A DNA stretch of 64,000 nt from Salvia splendens. Its lineage: Eukaryota > Streptophyta > Magnoliopsida > Lamiales > Lamiaceae. Under the pieces are notes generated by a model. The model searched no databases and was not told the origin of the DNA. It worked only from the letters and a program-made list of their open reading frames with translations. This document shows positions 43,595 through 55,830 of this stretch, piece by piece. The stretch covers positions 2,790,001 through 2,854,000 of the forward strand of contig NC_056036.1 in assembly GCF_004379255.2 (NCBI RefSeq). Reading direction: 5' to 3'. A program made the position numbers and the translations under genes. Positions within the stretch are counted from its first letter, which is position 1, and each line of letters opens with the position of its first letter.

Positions 43595-46003
43595 TTAAGA
43601 GACCAGTTGCGCTAGCTCCCTTGGCCCTAACGTGACTTCGCCACCAGGCATGTCACACCGAGGCATATCCTGTGGCGGCGGTAGCATCTTCTCCTCCGGG
43701 CGATCCCCGTCCTTAACGATGAACACCATCCTCATTCCCCAAGTCTGATGACGGTCGTAATGGCAGTGCATGTACCAGACTCCTACAAAATCAAACACTT
43801 TATACCCCAAAACTGCAAAATAAATTATTTTTAAGAAAAATATTAGATGGAAAATGTTACCTGGGTTGTTAGCCTTAAATCTCACAACGGTCCATCCGAA
43901 TCTCGGAACGTTCACCGTATCCATATACGGGGGGTCGACAAGGTTCAAGCTGGGGCGGTCCCGGGCTTCGTTGAAGTTCCCCAATCCAGTGCCGAGAAGG
44001 TAGACGCTGTAGCCATGTAAATGCATGGGGTGATCCATTCCCTTGCCGAGGATGGTGCCTTGAAACACGATTTCAACCTCTGCGTTGTAATCCAACATAT
44101 ACACCGCAGTTGCGAAACGCGGATGCGACTCACTCTGCTGCAGCGTCACATATGTGAAGTTGAAGATTCTATCCGGACGATCTGGGAAATTGGCTGTGAA
44201 AACGCCTCTGACCCCTTTGTAGTAAGCTTCTAGAATGCTCGTTTCCGGTATCATCATCGACACGTTGTTTATGCTTGCCAGGAACCTGTCGCTTTCCAAG
44301 CAAGAATCCGCGTCACACGGCCACAGGTTGATGGAGAGGGTGAAGAAGAGCTTCTCTGTGATGTTCGTTGGGACGGCGATGGGGTGCTTGGCGTCGGCTA
44401 GGCTTCTGAGCTTTGTCTCGAAGTGCATTGACGTGGACGGCCACCCTTCCTGGAAAGAGGGGAACACCGGGGACGGCGGTGGGGTGTAGTTTCCGGCGTA
44501 CTCCAGGATTGCAGTGGACGGGACGTAGTCGGAGCTCCTGGTGTATATTTTGTAAGCCATGTAGTAATGGCTGGGCGCCTGGTTGGTTTCGAGGAGGAAG
44601 TCGATGGTCTGGCCGGGGGAGATGGCGATGTGGTTGGTGTTCAACGGCTTCGTGTAGGCACCGTCCATGCCCACCACCGTCACGTTGTGGCCGGCGATCT
44701 TGAAGAATACCATGAAGTGCATCAATCCACTCACCATCCTGATCAAGTAGGTCTTTCTTGGCTCGACTTTTAATCTGAACGTATCTGCATGTCAAAAGTC
44801 AAACATATTATATTACTCCCTCCGTCCCGCACTACTCGCACTTATTTCCTTTTTGGGCGTCCCAAGTTACTTGCACTCTTTCCATTTTTAGTAAAAAATT
44901 TCACGCCGTCATTTTTGACTTTCCTATACACTCATTCCTTAATCTCCGTGCCGAAAAGGAAAGGGGCGAGTAGCTCGGGACGGAGGGAGTACTACTATAT
45001 TAGGAAAGAGAGTTCATTTTGTCTCTAAACTCTCTTACATAACAACTAATGTATAAATTATAATCCACCTTGTGTTGAGCATGGATACAGATCTCCAGGT
45101 TGACCATTCATGAGGAAAGCATCAACGGGCGCAGGATCCCGCCCCTCGGCAAGAAAATTCTCATACACTTCTTCTATTTCAGCATTCCACCATAGTCCTA
45201 CACATAAGAATTCATCTCAATTAAAAGACTAGTTTATTAAAAGAGAGAGTCAATCTGATATATAAACCCTAACTCTACATTTACTATTCATACATTACAA
45301 AACAAAAGTTTTCTTGCACTGGAATCCGTAACATTGACACTTACCTAGTAAGATAGGAATTTGAGCATGAGGCTTAGGGAAAGGATAACTCTCCGGCGTG
45401 GGAGGCAGGATGATGATCGCGCCATACACAGTAGCTCGAGACCAGTCACTGTGAGCGTGCCAAAACAAGGTGCCTTCTTCGTCCGAGAGGATCATTCGCT
45501 GTCGAAACTTGTTGCCAGGAGTAATGGGACACATTGTCACGAGGTTGGTGCCATCCGCCCACGGGTATCGAGGCATTCTTACTCCATGCCTGAAATTACA
45601 AACCATAAATTAATTCATTAGGATTTTCTTATCATAAATACTAGCAATTCTGTGTATGTTTACATACCAATGGATGGTTATATTTTGCTCGGAGAGATTA
45701 ATAATATCGACTGTGACCAATTCTCCCCTTCTAGCATATATCGTTGGTCCCGGGAACTGCCCGTTTACCGTTAGCATGCTTTTGTTGGTGCATAGCCTTG
45801 TGTGAAATGTTCTTCTCACCTGCGATGCACATTAGATTAGCTTTTCTAAAATGTAAAAGCATACAAGAAAATTAAAACCAATTACTGATTAGAGATGTTG
45901 AACATACTTCAAACCTATGAACCAATGCTTGGACAGATGTTATGCCTCCCACTAAAATAATAGCAGAGAAGCACAAAAATAAAAAATTCGTAGGAGAAAC
46001 CAT
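43595..46003 (-). CDS. LAC: Laccase 3 (multicopper oxidase), intact, six exons
   Basis: Exons: 45908-46003, 45668-45819, 45345-45589, 45069-45197, 43861-44784 and 43595-43782; 577 codons plus TAA. The signal peptide is NFLFLCFSAIILVGGITS-like. Copper motifs complete: [39 protein letters not shown] and MHCHYDRHQTWGM (axial Met). It is the most diverged intact copy of the cluster and closest to exons 5-6 of the pseudogene at 35606. Intron 5 (43783-43860, 78 bp) has no stop and is a multiple of three, so its retention would add 26 residues in frame just before the HCH motif. Intron 4 holds a Stowaway MITE. Its first exon and about 3.6 kb upstream are duplicated at 57197-63808. Confidence 0.92.
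44816..44989. mobile_element. Stowaway MITE in laccase 3 intron 4
   Basis: 174 bp between TA pairs, CTCCCTCCGTCCCGCACTAC to GCTCGGGACGGAGGGAG. Shorter than most copies here. Confidence 0.88.
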
Positions 46004-46062
46004 TTCTCCTATTTGTTTTTTTTTATCGATATGTGTTGTGGAGATTGCGAAAATTTGTGCAG

Positions 46063-46073
46063 CATTTATAAGT
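46063..46073 (-). promoter_or_regulatory. TATA box of laccase 3
   Basis: Minus strand ACTTATAAATG about 60-70 bases upstream of the ATG. The duplicated promoter at about 57379 keeps the same sequence. Confidence 0.5.
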
Positions 46074-47105
46074 TCGTAGTTTAAACTTTCAACTTCTCAT
46101 TAGTACTCCTACGTGGGCCCGCCAAAATATTCTTGGCTCACCCTCAAAAAGACAATCAACAAATTTTATAAAAAAAAAAATCAACAAATCTTATAAATAA
46201 TGAAAATTTGAATTTTATTTGTGACCCCTGGTGTTTGTTAAATTAAATATTTTTATTTTCTTTAGTTGACACTCCATTGCAAAAAGTAGTGTGTGAATAG
46301 TTTCGACAGACTGAAAAGAAAACTCATTTTTGTATGATTGACATAGCATATGATACTGTATTAAAAAAAACCAATTAGCTATATTATTAAAGTAATTGAC
46401 CTTATTAAAAATATAATTTATTAGCTTTATTATAAAAGCAATTGACCTATGACCATGTTCAACGCCAGATAACCTATGAATATTTTAAAAAACCAAAAAG
46501 TATTTTCGAGCATGTGATAATAAAAAAAGCCATGTAACATAATTTCTGAGCATGGATGTGCTCTAAATATCTCGCAATCAACGAGAAGGATGTACGTTCT
46601 CGGATTATGCCATTTTTCCGAGCACCTATAGCCATTTTGCCAAGCACATAGGTGCTCGGAATAACTCACAGTGGCCGATAGAAACATATGTGCTCAGAAA
46701 AACTCATATGTCCGATAAAGACATATATGCTCACAAATACTCGTAATGTTCAATAAAAACATATGTGCTCAGACAAAGGTCTCACAATTTCTCCAGAATA
46801 CGCTGCTAGAACTTTGGTCGTGGTTGAAAAATGCATGTTAAATACGCGAGCATTCCAATGTTTCAGACTATTCTCTTCGTGCTCAATATTTTGGTTTTTT
46901 TACTCAAAAAATTCTTTGAAAATACCGAAACTTTTTGTACTCTGTAAAGTCCGTTCTTTGTGTAGTGTTTAACAACTAGTCAGTTTTTTCTCTACATTAT
47001 TCTTTCCACTTTAATTATTATATTATTTTTTACAAAATGAGTGGGCGTCTAGCTTATGATTTAACAGAGGGAATAGTGGAGCACTATAACTTTTTGTATG
47101 AAATA

Positions 47106-47360
47106 CTACCTAAGTCCCACATTAACTGACATATTTTTACCATTTCAGTTTGTCCCGCAATAAGAGACACATTTCACTTTTACCATAAATGGTAAGCAGA
47201 CCTCACATTCTACCAATCAATTCTACTCACATTTTATTATAAAATAAAATTAATATGTAAGTGAGACTCGTAATTCACTAACTTATTCAACCCATTTTTC
47301 TTTATATTTCTTAAAACTTGCGTCCATACTAAATGTGACACTTATCGGTGGACGAGGTAG
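47106..47360. mobile_element. Stowaway-like MITE (block A)
   Basis: TA-flanked, CTACCTAAGTCCCACATTAA to GGTGGACGAGGTAG. Also present in block B at 58428-58689, so it predates the duplication. Confidence 0.75.
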
Positions 47361-48461
47361 TACTAATTTAAATTTGGCGTTTGGATTATATATTGTTTAT
47401 TTTTATCATACTGTATTAATTTTCTAGAAAAAGTAGATTTGATTTAGACGTGACTCTGCCTGAATATACAAGTGGTAAAAGCTTCATGAATCACTACAGA
47501 ATATGTTGTTGTCGTCTTTCCAAAAACGGTAGTAGTATATTCCAAAAGGACATAAACGTGCATCTATATAAATTGACGTGTGGCACAGATTGATTAATAC
47601 GTGAACGATATCAATTGCCAGATAAAAATCTGACATTTAATTGATGGAGAGGTAAAATTAAAATGCACGAGCAAAGACAGAGAAAGACCAGGTTTCCACC
47701 TACTACTCAAAACCAGGTTTCCACCTACTCACCTACTACACAAAACCATAACTTGGTTAATTAATCATGATTCATGCTGTATATATATGTGACCGTTAAA
47801 CAAATAGTACTCCCTCATTTCTATTCAAAATGTTCAAGTTCTCGAGTGACACGAAATTTTAGGAGGAGTCGTTAGAGTGTCCACGATAGGTGGAACAGTC
47901 ACGCCACAAAAAAAAAAACTTGTCCACCTAGTCATTAACAGCCACAAAAACTTGTCTGCCGAGTTATCACAGCCACAAAAACTTGTCGAGTCATGCCACC
48001 GCCACAAATCACATTATTTTTATTATTTTTTGATATATTTTAATTGAACTAAAATAAAATTAATTGGACAAAAATAATTAGAAATAACATAACATAATTC
48101 ATTTACAAAAAATTGCCGGAAATCACCGCCGTGGCGATCTCACGGCGCCTCCGCCTCGCCACCGCCAGGTATACGGCGCGTCCACCACCGCAGCGGCGCT
48201 TGTGCGCCTTTCATTAGGGCGCCACGGCCATCTATCGTTGTTACTCTTAGGAGTAGGTAGAAAGAAAAAAAGTAGTTGAATACATTTAAATAAGGAGAGA
48301 AGAGAGAGAGAGAGATTTATTTCCAAATATAGAAAGTAGACATCTTGAGCAAGACAAATTAAAAATAAAAGGTGAACATCTTGTATGGGACGGAGAGAGT
48401 ACTGCCTTCCTCGTCAAGGTAGATGAGACACTTTCTTTTTAATTTTTCCCATAAAATGTTA

Positions 48462-48667
48462 CTCCATCCATCTCACTAAAGATGACCAATTTTCTTCTTT
48501 GGTTTATCCCAACTAAGATGACATATTACTAAAAATGGAAACATTTTTATGTCTACTTTATTTCCTCTCTCTTACTTTACTCTTTCCACTTCACGCATAA
48601 AATAAAGTAGTATAAATTCTCGTGTCGCCCAAGGAATATTGGGTCGTCTTCCTTGGGACGGAGGGAA
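48462..48667. mobile_element. Stowaway MITE (block A)
   Basis: TA-flanked, CTCCATCCATCTCACTAAAG to TTGGGACGGAGGGAA. Shared with block B (61660-61866). Confidence 0.8.
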
Positions 48668-49542
48668 TACTACATTTTCTTTTTTTTTTTTAATTTCTTT
48701 CATATTAAAATATAAAATTAAAGCTCTTGTAATAATCTTTAAATGCATGATGTGTTTATTGGATGTTTATTGTAAAGAATGAACTATATAAATGGTACAT
48801 GATTTTTCATTTTCGCACACAAATGGAAAAATGAATTTGTTTAGAGGGTATTTTGAAGTGAAAATTGCATCAGGTACTAAAAATTAGATTTATAGGTACC
48901 AAAAATGATATAAAATAAATATCAGGTACCATTTATGTACACTCTATTGTAAATCTGAAAATAAATGGAAAATAAGAAAGATGAATAAGAAATTAAATAA
49001 ATAATAGTACTAGAAAATAGAAGAAAATGGGAAAAGAGAGAGAAGTGATGAGAGAGAAATATTAAATATAAGGACTAAAATATCTGTCAAAATTAAAATA
49101 GTGAAAAAGAATAAAAAAGTCTGAAAATAGGAGTACAAAAATACAACAAATGTAATTATGTTATGGTGCATAGTTACAAATACAAATGGTGTAGACGTGT
49201 AGTAGATTTTTCCTTTTCTTTTTCTTTTTCTTTTCTCTCTTTGGGGTAGCTGTATCTTCCTCTTTTGAGAAAATATATCGGTACGTGTGGTTGAAATTGG
49301 AGAAAATTTGATTGATAATTACAGTATCCACTTTTTGGGTAGTTTTATCATCCTAAATCGGTATGCATGGTTGAGAGATTGGATAAAATTTGAGTGATAG
49401 TATTTGTAATTTCGAATGGTTGACATTAATGTACTGAACTTGACTCCACTATTTAGTTCTTACGCAAAAGTCACCGATCTTTTTACAGATTTGTGTACTT
49501 TAAATTTTTTTAACAAAGTACTAACTTTTTGTTATAACTTCC

Positions 49543-51180
49543 TTTAAAAAAAACTTTTTATTAAAACCAGCATTTATCGAACATAATCTACAAGCACACG
49601 ATGCACTTGCCGATTATCGAGCACTCTGTTCTTCCAAACTTATTTTACTTAGTAATATCGCGAACTTACAAATGGTTGAGTATGGCCGTATTTTATTATT
49701 ATATATATTCAGATTTTGAAAAATTAAACAACATCTACTTTGCATTTTTCTAATATTCATTTACTAAAGAATGGTCTTTCATTTAGTTAATGTAATAGTA
49801 TAAAGGTTGTTGTGGTGGTATTTAAATATAAAATGACACCATTGTATGTATTTATTCGAAAAAAAAATTATAGTAGTAAATTATACATTCTGATTAACTA
49901 AAAGTAAAGAAAAATTTTATTCATAAAAATCAATACCAATAAAAAAGATTTCTTTCAATTAATTCACGAACAAATAAACATAAGTAAACTATATTGTATC
50001 GTTAAACAGACTAATGTGCTATGCACGATAACTTATTTTTTGAAATGATATATTATAAATTATAATGCAAAATAATTTATTAAAATATTTATTTATAACT
50101 TATTTATACATATTGATTTGTTTGTTGATATATTATAATAATGTTTCTCTATGCATTACAAAACAAATTAAACATCTCGCAAGAGTTCTGTAAAAACTGT
50201 AGTAATATTACAGAATGTAGGACAATCAAACACTCAAGAATTGGCAGATAAATATTATATTTAAAAATTGTATGTAATCTAAATTATAAATACAATATAA
50301 ATATTTGTAGATAAATATTAATTTCATTTAAATTCCAAATACTCTATAAATGTAGTAAATCTACTATAATTAAATCTTTATAATCATAGTGAGTTTATAA
50401 ATAGAACAAATTTTCTAAAATTATTAACCTTTATCACCATAATTATCATTCCATTACATATTTATTTAAATACAGTTTTTATAATCAAGATGTCTTATTT
50501 AATTTTTATACTTAAATAACATAAATATTGTCAACAATTTATTCTTTTCTTATTAAATTATGTAATATAGGTTATACATGTAAAAAATAATAAGTCATGA
50601 AATCAAGAAAAGCTAAATACCATTGTAAACAATTAATTCATAAATTTTGTTATACTATAAAAAAAAATTATGTGAAAAAAATTACTAAATTTCATATACT
50701 ATATTGAACAAATATTTCATATCATATTGTGACGTAGATCATGAGTGAGAAACAAACTCAACTCACTACGATAAAAACTATGCATAATTAGATATAGAAC
50801 AAAATGAACTATTAGACCTATCGTCAATACCTTAATACAAAAAGTCACCACAAAATAAGAAACTAACAGAGATATTGTACACATACAAAAGTTACACCAT
50901 AAATTATAAACCTACTAAAACATATAATGATTAAATAAATACAATAATACTGTACAACATCCAATTAATTATATACGCATGTGTGTGCAAAACTGCTGCT
51001 TGGTGTTTAAAATGAACGAGAAATGAAACAATCGAAACCTATGAGAATATATATACTATTATATTGGAATCAAGAATACACAGAACGGCGATAAACAATA
51101 CTTATAACATAACTCAAACTAGAAAGCAAATGGGATAATTTATAGGGTACTATTTTTTCTCGACGTACAGATAAATTTTA
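49543..51180. other. AT-rich intergenic DNA, no gene seen
   Basis: Very AT-rich, with no reading frame, repeat or RNA gene I can support. Confidence 0.5.
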
Positions 51181-51416
51181 CTCCCTCCGTCCCCCATTAA
51201 TTGTCACCTTTTAACTTGGCATGAATTTTAAGAAATATATTAATGGAAACTATTGGAAAGTGACTGGAAAAAATTAATGGAATGTTAGTCCTACTTTTAT
51301 AGTTTTATGGAATAATAAAATATATGTGGAATGAGAAGTCTATTGCCAAAAGTAGTACTAAAAAATTAGGGTGTCAACAAAAATTAAAGTGATTTCAATT
51401 AGTAGAGACGATGGAG
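51181..51416. mobile_element. Stowaway MITE
   Basis: 236 bp from CTCCCTCCGTCCCCCATTAA to AGAGACGATGGAG, flanked by TA. Confidence 0.82.
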
Positions 51417-51944
51417 TATTTGATTGTAAGGTATTCTAATAAGAAATTATCTGGACATTCACTCAACTTAAAATTCACTTACCATATCTAAAAAAAATGA
51501 AAAACTGAACTTACAGTAATATGCAGCCTGTCTTGTTATAAAATATCGAAGGTGTTCAAGGAAATTAGGAACAAATACTTTGGAGAATGTATTTATGAGA
51601 ACAAAATATCATAGAGCTAAAACATTGTATCATATCTACGGCAATAATCTGCAAGATTGGACTATGTAATAAGCCCATTGAAGTCAAGTTTTGGACTTTA
51701 AGAGCTAGAGAATTGTTTCTCAGAGTGATTACAAAAACGCATTAGGGTAACAACATAATGAGTTAGGTGCACATAGCACAGAGTGCGCGAACAACGTATA
51801 ACGTATTGTATTAGAGCTTAGGCGCACAGAGTGTTGGAAGGTTTTAATAAGTGAGCATATCACTACTTGGAGGCCTCGTGTGCCGCACATTTGTGTGCCC
51901 AAGCCAATCAGCTCAACTCGTGCAGCACACGGCTTAGCCATGGA
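51417..51944. other. Intergenic, no gene seen
   Basis: Mixed-composition DNA before the topoisomerase relic. Nothing recognised. Confidence 0.4.
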
Positions 51945-52046
51945 ACTGAGTTTCATGGACTGCTGAATTTGAGAACCACAACTATTCTGACTGTTTGCGA
52001 CCAACTCTATATTCAATCTACACACACTGACACTCATGATCAGAAT

Positions 52047-52880
52047 TCACGGAAACTCATTTTCGGATCTTGCTGTTTCCTGTTGCCCCCTTCCTCTCCG
52101 TCCTCTTCCCCGGCCCCTGAAAAACGACCTCCCGTGCTTCATCTCCACGAGCGAATGCAGCAGTTCATCGCACAGAATGCACCCACATGCAGTGTGCCTT
52201 CGTCCACCTCTAAGATGGTGGAGTCACAATTAGGGCAATGATCCTTGGTTGTCGAGATCCTATGAGCACCTTCAGGAAGGGAAACGAGACAGTTGCACAT
52301 ATTGCAGTAGAGCCTCCATTTGGGAGCGCTGACTGGATCGAGCTGCACTAGTGTGCCATCGCACTCGGGACAAGCACAAACACCTTGGGATATCATAGAG
52401 TGCGGGCATTGGAAACATGGCATGCCGGCTCCTTTGCCCAATGTCACACCACCAGCAGTCTTAGCCGCACCATATAAATTGCCGATCCCTTCAAACACAT
52501 ACTATATGTATGACATCTGCTGTTTCAATACCAAAAGAAAGAAAATTGTGTAGCTCTTAAATGCTAATGGTCAATACCTCTTCTACTTCAATTCCAGCTA
52601 TGTCACTTTTTTCCCCCTTCAATCCTTTGGTTGTTACATGCTGCCCAACACAATGGAATGGAATGTTTCACCACCAGATTCAAATTCAACCGTTCTCTTG
52701 ATATACTTGCATTCAGGAGAAAGAGTTCCCAGAAAATGTTGACAAATATACTGATAGAGTTTCCATGAATCATGCCCTAGCATATCCTCTGTAGCTGAAC
52801 ACATTGGAGTTATTGGAGGATGATCGCCTACATCAGTTCCAGATCGCGGCTTGTGATAGCCATCACACAGAAGCAACTGC
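52047..52880 (-). pseudogene. TOP3B: DNA topoisomerase 3-beta, 3' part, decayed
   Basis: Type IA topoisomerase 3-beta C-terminal coding sequence. From 52880: GTDVGDHPPITPMCSATEDM, LYQYICQHFLGTLSPECKYI, VEFESGGETFHS, frameshift, VGQHVTTKG, KSDIAGIEVEEV. A large internal deletion follows, then FEGIGNLYGAAKTAGGVTLG, GVCACPECDGTLVQLDPVSA, PKWRLYCNMCNCLVSLPEGA, HCPNCDSTILEV, frameshift, ILCDELLHSLVEMKHGRSFF and an RG-rich tail ending at TGA (52047-52049). The CxxC zinc fingers are intact in places. Frameshifts and missing regions make it non-functional. The join across positions where the gene normally has more sequence could reflect exon loss; I cannot tell whether it came through RNA. A shorter copy lies at 38152. 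Confidence 0.85.
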
Positions 52881-53954
52881 ACATAATTACCAAATTCTGG
52901 ATTCCTGGCTAGTGCTCCAAGATGGTGGAGTCACAATTACAATTAGGGCAATGATAGCGCCTCAGAATTTATGTTATCGCATGGATGACAATTAACACGG
53001 GGAAGAAAATCAATACGAGAAACCTTGCTTTAACAGTCGGTGCATCGAAGAGATCCAAAGGTTCAGTAGTCTTTATAACGTCCATGAAAATCTAGACTGG
53101 AATTTCAGAATACATTGGAAACATTATTAAGAAAAAGGCACTGCTCTTTGTTTCCAAAATATTCCAACTGCTCAGTTGGTAAAAGTTTAAGGAATATTGA
53201 GCAATTAGTAGGTTCCAGAATAAAAGGCAGTAGTGTATAGTTAGAAAATCATACTCGATTTGGAAACCTGAAAACAAGAGCAATCATAGATAAGCCTAAC
53301 TATGTCATGCAGTTTTATTATTCAAAGTAATCAAATACAGCAGCACTTTAATAAAGAAAAGAAACAACACTTGCACTATATATCCAATTTCGAGTTTGGT
53401 TTGAGCAAAGATTATGACCCTTAATTCCACCATAACCAAACACTATCTATAGGATAGGAGCAACTAGATTTCATATCCCAAAAATCCAACCATTACCAAC
53501 TCACACGAATATGGCCAAAATTAGCCAGCTTATCCAAATTCACCATTTTCTCATTTATTTCCTACTCAAAGAGCAAGCTTAATTTGATCAGGAAAATATG
53601 CCGGAAATTGATGGCCTACTCCACCGCCGGAGCGATTGAAAGAGCAATGCTCCGCTTCCTCCATCCATGCTACCACTGCTACAATAAAAAAATACAAATC
53701 ATATGCATAAACATAATTCTTTACAAATTTGGCAGACTTTGCTAGCTCACCAATTTTGACAGGATTCTGTACTAAAAGGCAACATTTAATTATTTCTCTT
53801 TCCTTCCCGATAATTGTCCATTTTGGTTCAGACACGGACTGAATTATGGATCTTACTTTTATATACTACTTCATTCATCTCACAAGAATATTGTACCTAA
53901 TTTTGAAATCTCTTTTATCTTTTGGTGAGACTTATTCTCCACTATCAATACTTT

Positions 53955-55136
53955 TTTTTAATAAAAAACGCCCTTTGTGGGCGGGAGGTTTAGGTAGACC
54001 TCTAACCCATAAATAGTATCAAAATAAAATGTTCTAACAACATGATCTTAGCCCAAAAGTGACTAGGATCTAAACAAGAAAAAAAGCTGACTAAATGCAT
54101 ACGAGGGAGAAACGAAAAATAATCAAAACCAACAACCAAGAAAGTTGGATCAACCCACATCTCTACGTCGGAAACAGAAGTTAGGATATCCCAGCTGGTC
54201 CATCCTAACCAGCACCTGCAGATACCGAGGCACAGAGGTTGGGTCATAGTAAGTAAGGGCAGGGGTCTGAACTCCTCTACCTGCAAGAAAGTCAGCAGCT
54301 CGGTCCTTCTCTGTAGATGTGTGAAAACCAAATATGCCGCTGAGCAGTCATACTCCTCATCAAAGCCATGTGATGTCTGAAGTCCGCAGCGCCAAGCTGT
54401 CCAGATGACAACAAGGTAACCAGAGCCGCTAAGTCAAGCTCAATCCAGATGTGTGTCGAAAGCTCCATAGCCATCTCGAGCCCCCGAATCAGGGCCAACA
54501 ACTCCGCCTCAAAGCTCGATGAAGTGGCTATTGGAGCACAGAAGGCACGCAGAAGTCCTCTATCAGATCCTCGAACCAATCCTCCCTCCCTCGCCTCCAT
54601 TGTCGATGTAGAGAAGGCACCGTCAGTGTTTAACTTCACCCAAGGGGCATCAGGGGGATGCCATAGGACCATGAGTGACCGCAAAACACATTGTCTAGGG
54701 GAGAATGGCATGAAATCAACCGACGGCGAACATCCCTTCCAGTGGGTCGGGGTGATCGTGCTGGCCAAGACAAGCACGTGCAGGTGGTGAGTGACCTGTC
54801 AAATAACATGAAAGTGACAAAAAGGACGACCGTCATGCTTGCAGTCGTTCCTCTCCATCCAAAGAAACCAAGCAATCAAACAGGGTACAAGAAAACTAAT
54901 ATATAAGGCGGGAGCCCTCTGGAAAGAGGACCTCCGCCAGTGACCTAGTCTAAGTGCAATATCAGTGCTCGTGTGAATCGGTGTGTGCGAGGAAGGAAAC
55001 CAGGCATCGAAATACTCCCATGCAGAAACTGCCGACTGACTCGAGAAAAAGACATGACTAAGAGACTCGACCGAGGAAGACCGACAACACTGACACCTGG
55101 ACACTAACTCAATCCCTCTCCTCTGCAACTTTTCAT
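53955..55136 (-). mobile_element. 5'-truncated LINE (L1-type) with 16-bp target duplication
   Basis: 1182 bp on the minus strand, ending in an A-rich tail (T's at 53955 on the plus strand). The 16-bp repeat ccactatcaatacttt lies at 53939-53954 and 55137-55152. The paralogous position near 39190 has a single copy and no insert. It encodes only the end of the reverse-transcriptase protein. Confidence 0.92.
54292..55136 (-). pseudogene. LINE RT zinc-binding and RNase H-like domains
   Basis: The upstream part (to about 54799) resembles the RT zinc-binding domain: RCQCCRSSSVESLSHVFFSS, then YISFLVPCLIAWFLWMERND. A frameshift leads to an RNase H-like domain: WVKLNTDGAFSTSTMEAREG, SSSFEAELLALIRGLEMAME. 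The order fits plant L1 elements. The reverse transcriptase core is missing through 5' truncation. Confidence 0.8.
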
Positions 55137-55830
55137 CCACTATCAATACTTTAATTACTTTTTCAATCTACCTTTCTTTAACTCTATCAATTGTGCAAAT
55201 AAACCTTTGTCAACCAAAAGTATATACTCTTGTGAACTAGAAGGGGTATTTGTTTCATAATAATATGAGTTAGTGAAACGTGATGTTTACTTAACATTTA
55301 TGGTAAAAAGTGAAACTGGACAATTAATAAGGGACGAATGAAAATTGAAAAAGCGGACTATTTATATGAAACGGAGAGAGTACTACTAAACATTAGGAGT
55401 AAAATATATAATCCCTCCGTTCCATTACACGTGACACATTTCTCTTGGACACATGTTTTTAGGTATAGTGGTGTTTAATGGTTAAATGAAGAGAATAAAA
55501 TACGAGTGAGAATTAAATAGAGGCAAAAAGTAGGAGAGAAGATAAAGTAAAAGAGAGATAAAATGTTATTTTTTTCTATAAAAGGAAATATGTGACCTAA
55601 AAAGGAATACGGTTTACTTGTAATGGGACAAAGAGAGAGTAATACTATATACATGGATAAACTATTAGCTGTAATTCGTAACTGATATTAAGAAGTACTT
55701 ACTGTACCCTAAAATTTTCACAAAATAGGTAGTTCGCTCTTCACTCTCCCACCCCGCCTAAAAATTCCACAAACATTATTTTCACTCTTCATTCTCTCTG
55801 CTCCCCTCTAGAAAAATCTACCTTGCATGA

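Larger units (their letters stand above)
45884..49542. repeat. Duplicated block, copy A (laccase 3 exon 1 and upstream)
   Basis: Matches 57197-63808 from ttactgattagagatgttga through about 49542 (ttataacttcc), interrupted in the other copy by a Harbinger element and an extra ~1-kb segment. Contents: laccase 3 exon 1, promoter, a stretch with repeated catatgtgctcaga phrases (46600-46780), Stowaway elements, a nested Stowaway/Tourist-like unit (47815-48400) and AT-rich DNA. Bases 47560-48520 also match copy C at 7789-8720. Confidence 0.9.
51945..55707. repeat. Duplicated block, copy 2 (paralogue at 38130-40044)
   Basis: Carries the longer topoisomerase relic and a LINE (53955-55136) absent from copy 1, and lacks the Tourist MITE of copy 1. 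Outside these indels the match is close (for example ccggaaattgatggcctact and gatattaagaagtacttact in both). Confidence 0.85.

Noticed and set aside
46763..46972. 69-residue frame, repeated at 58115-58300
   Set aside because: Present in both duplicated blocks but with a different end, no family match and low-complexity Phe/Ser content.
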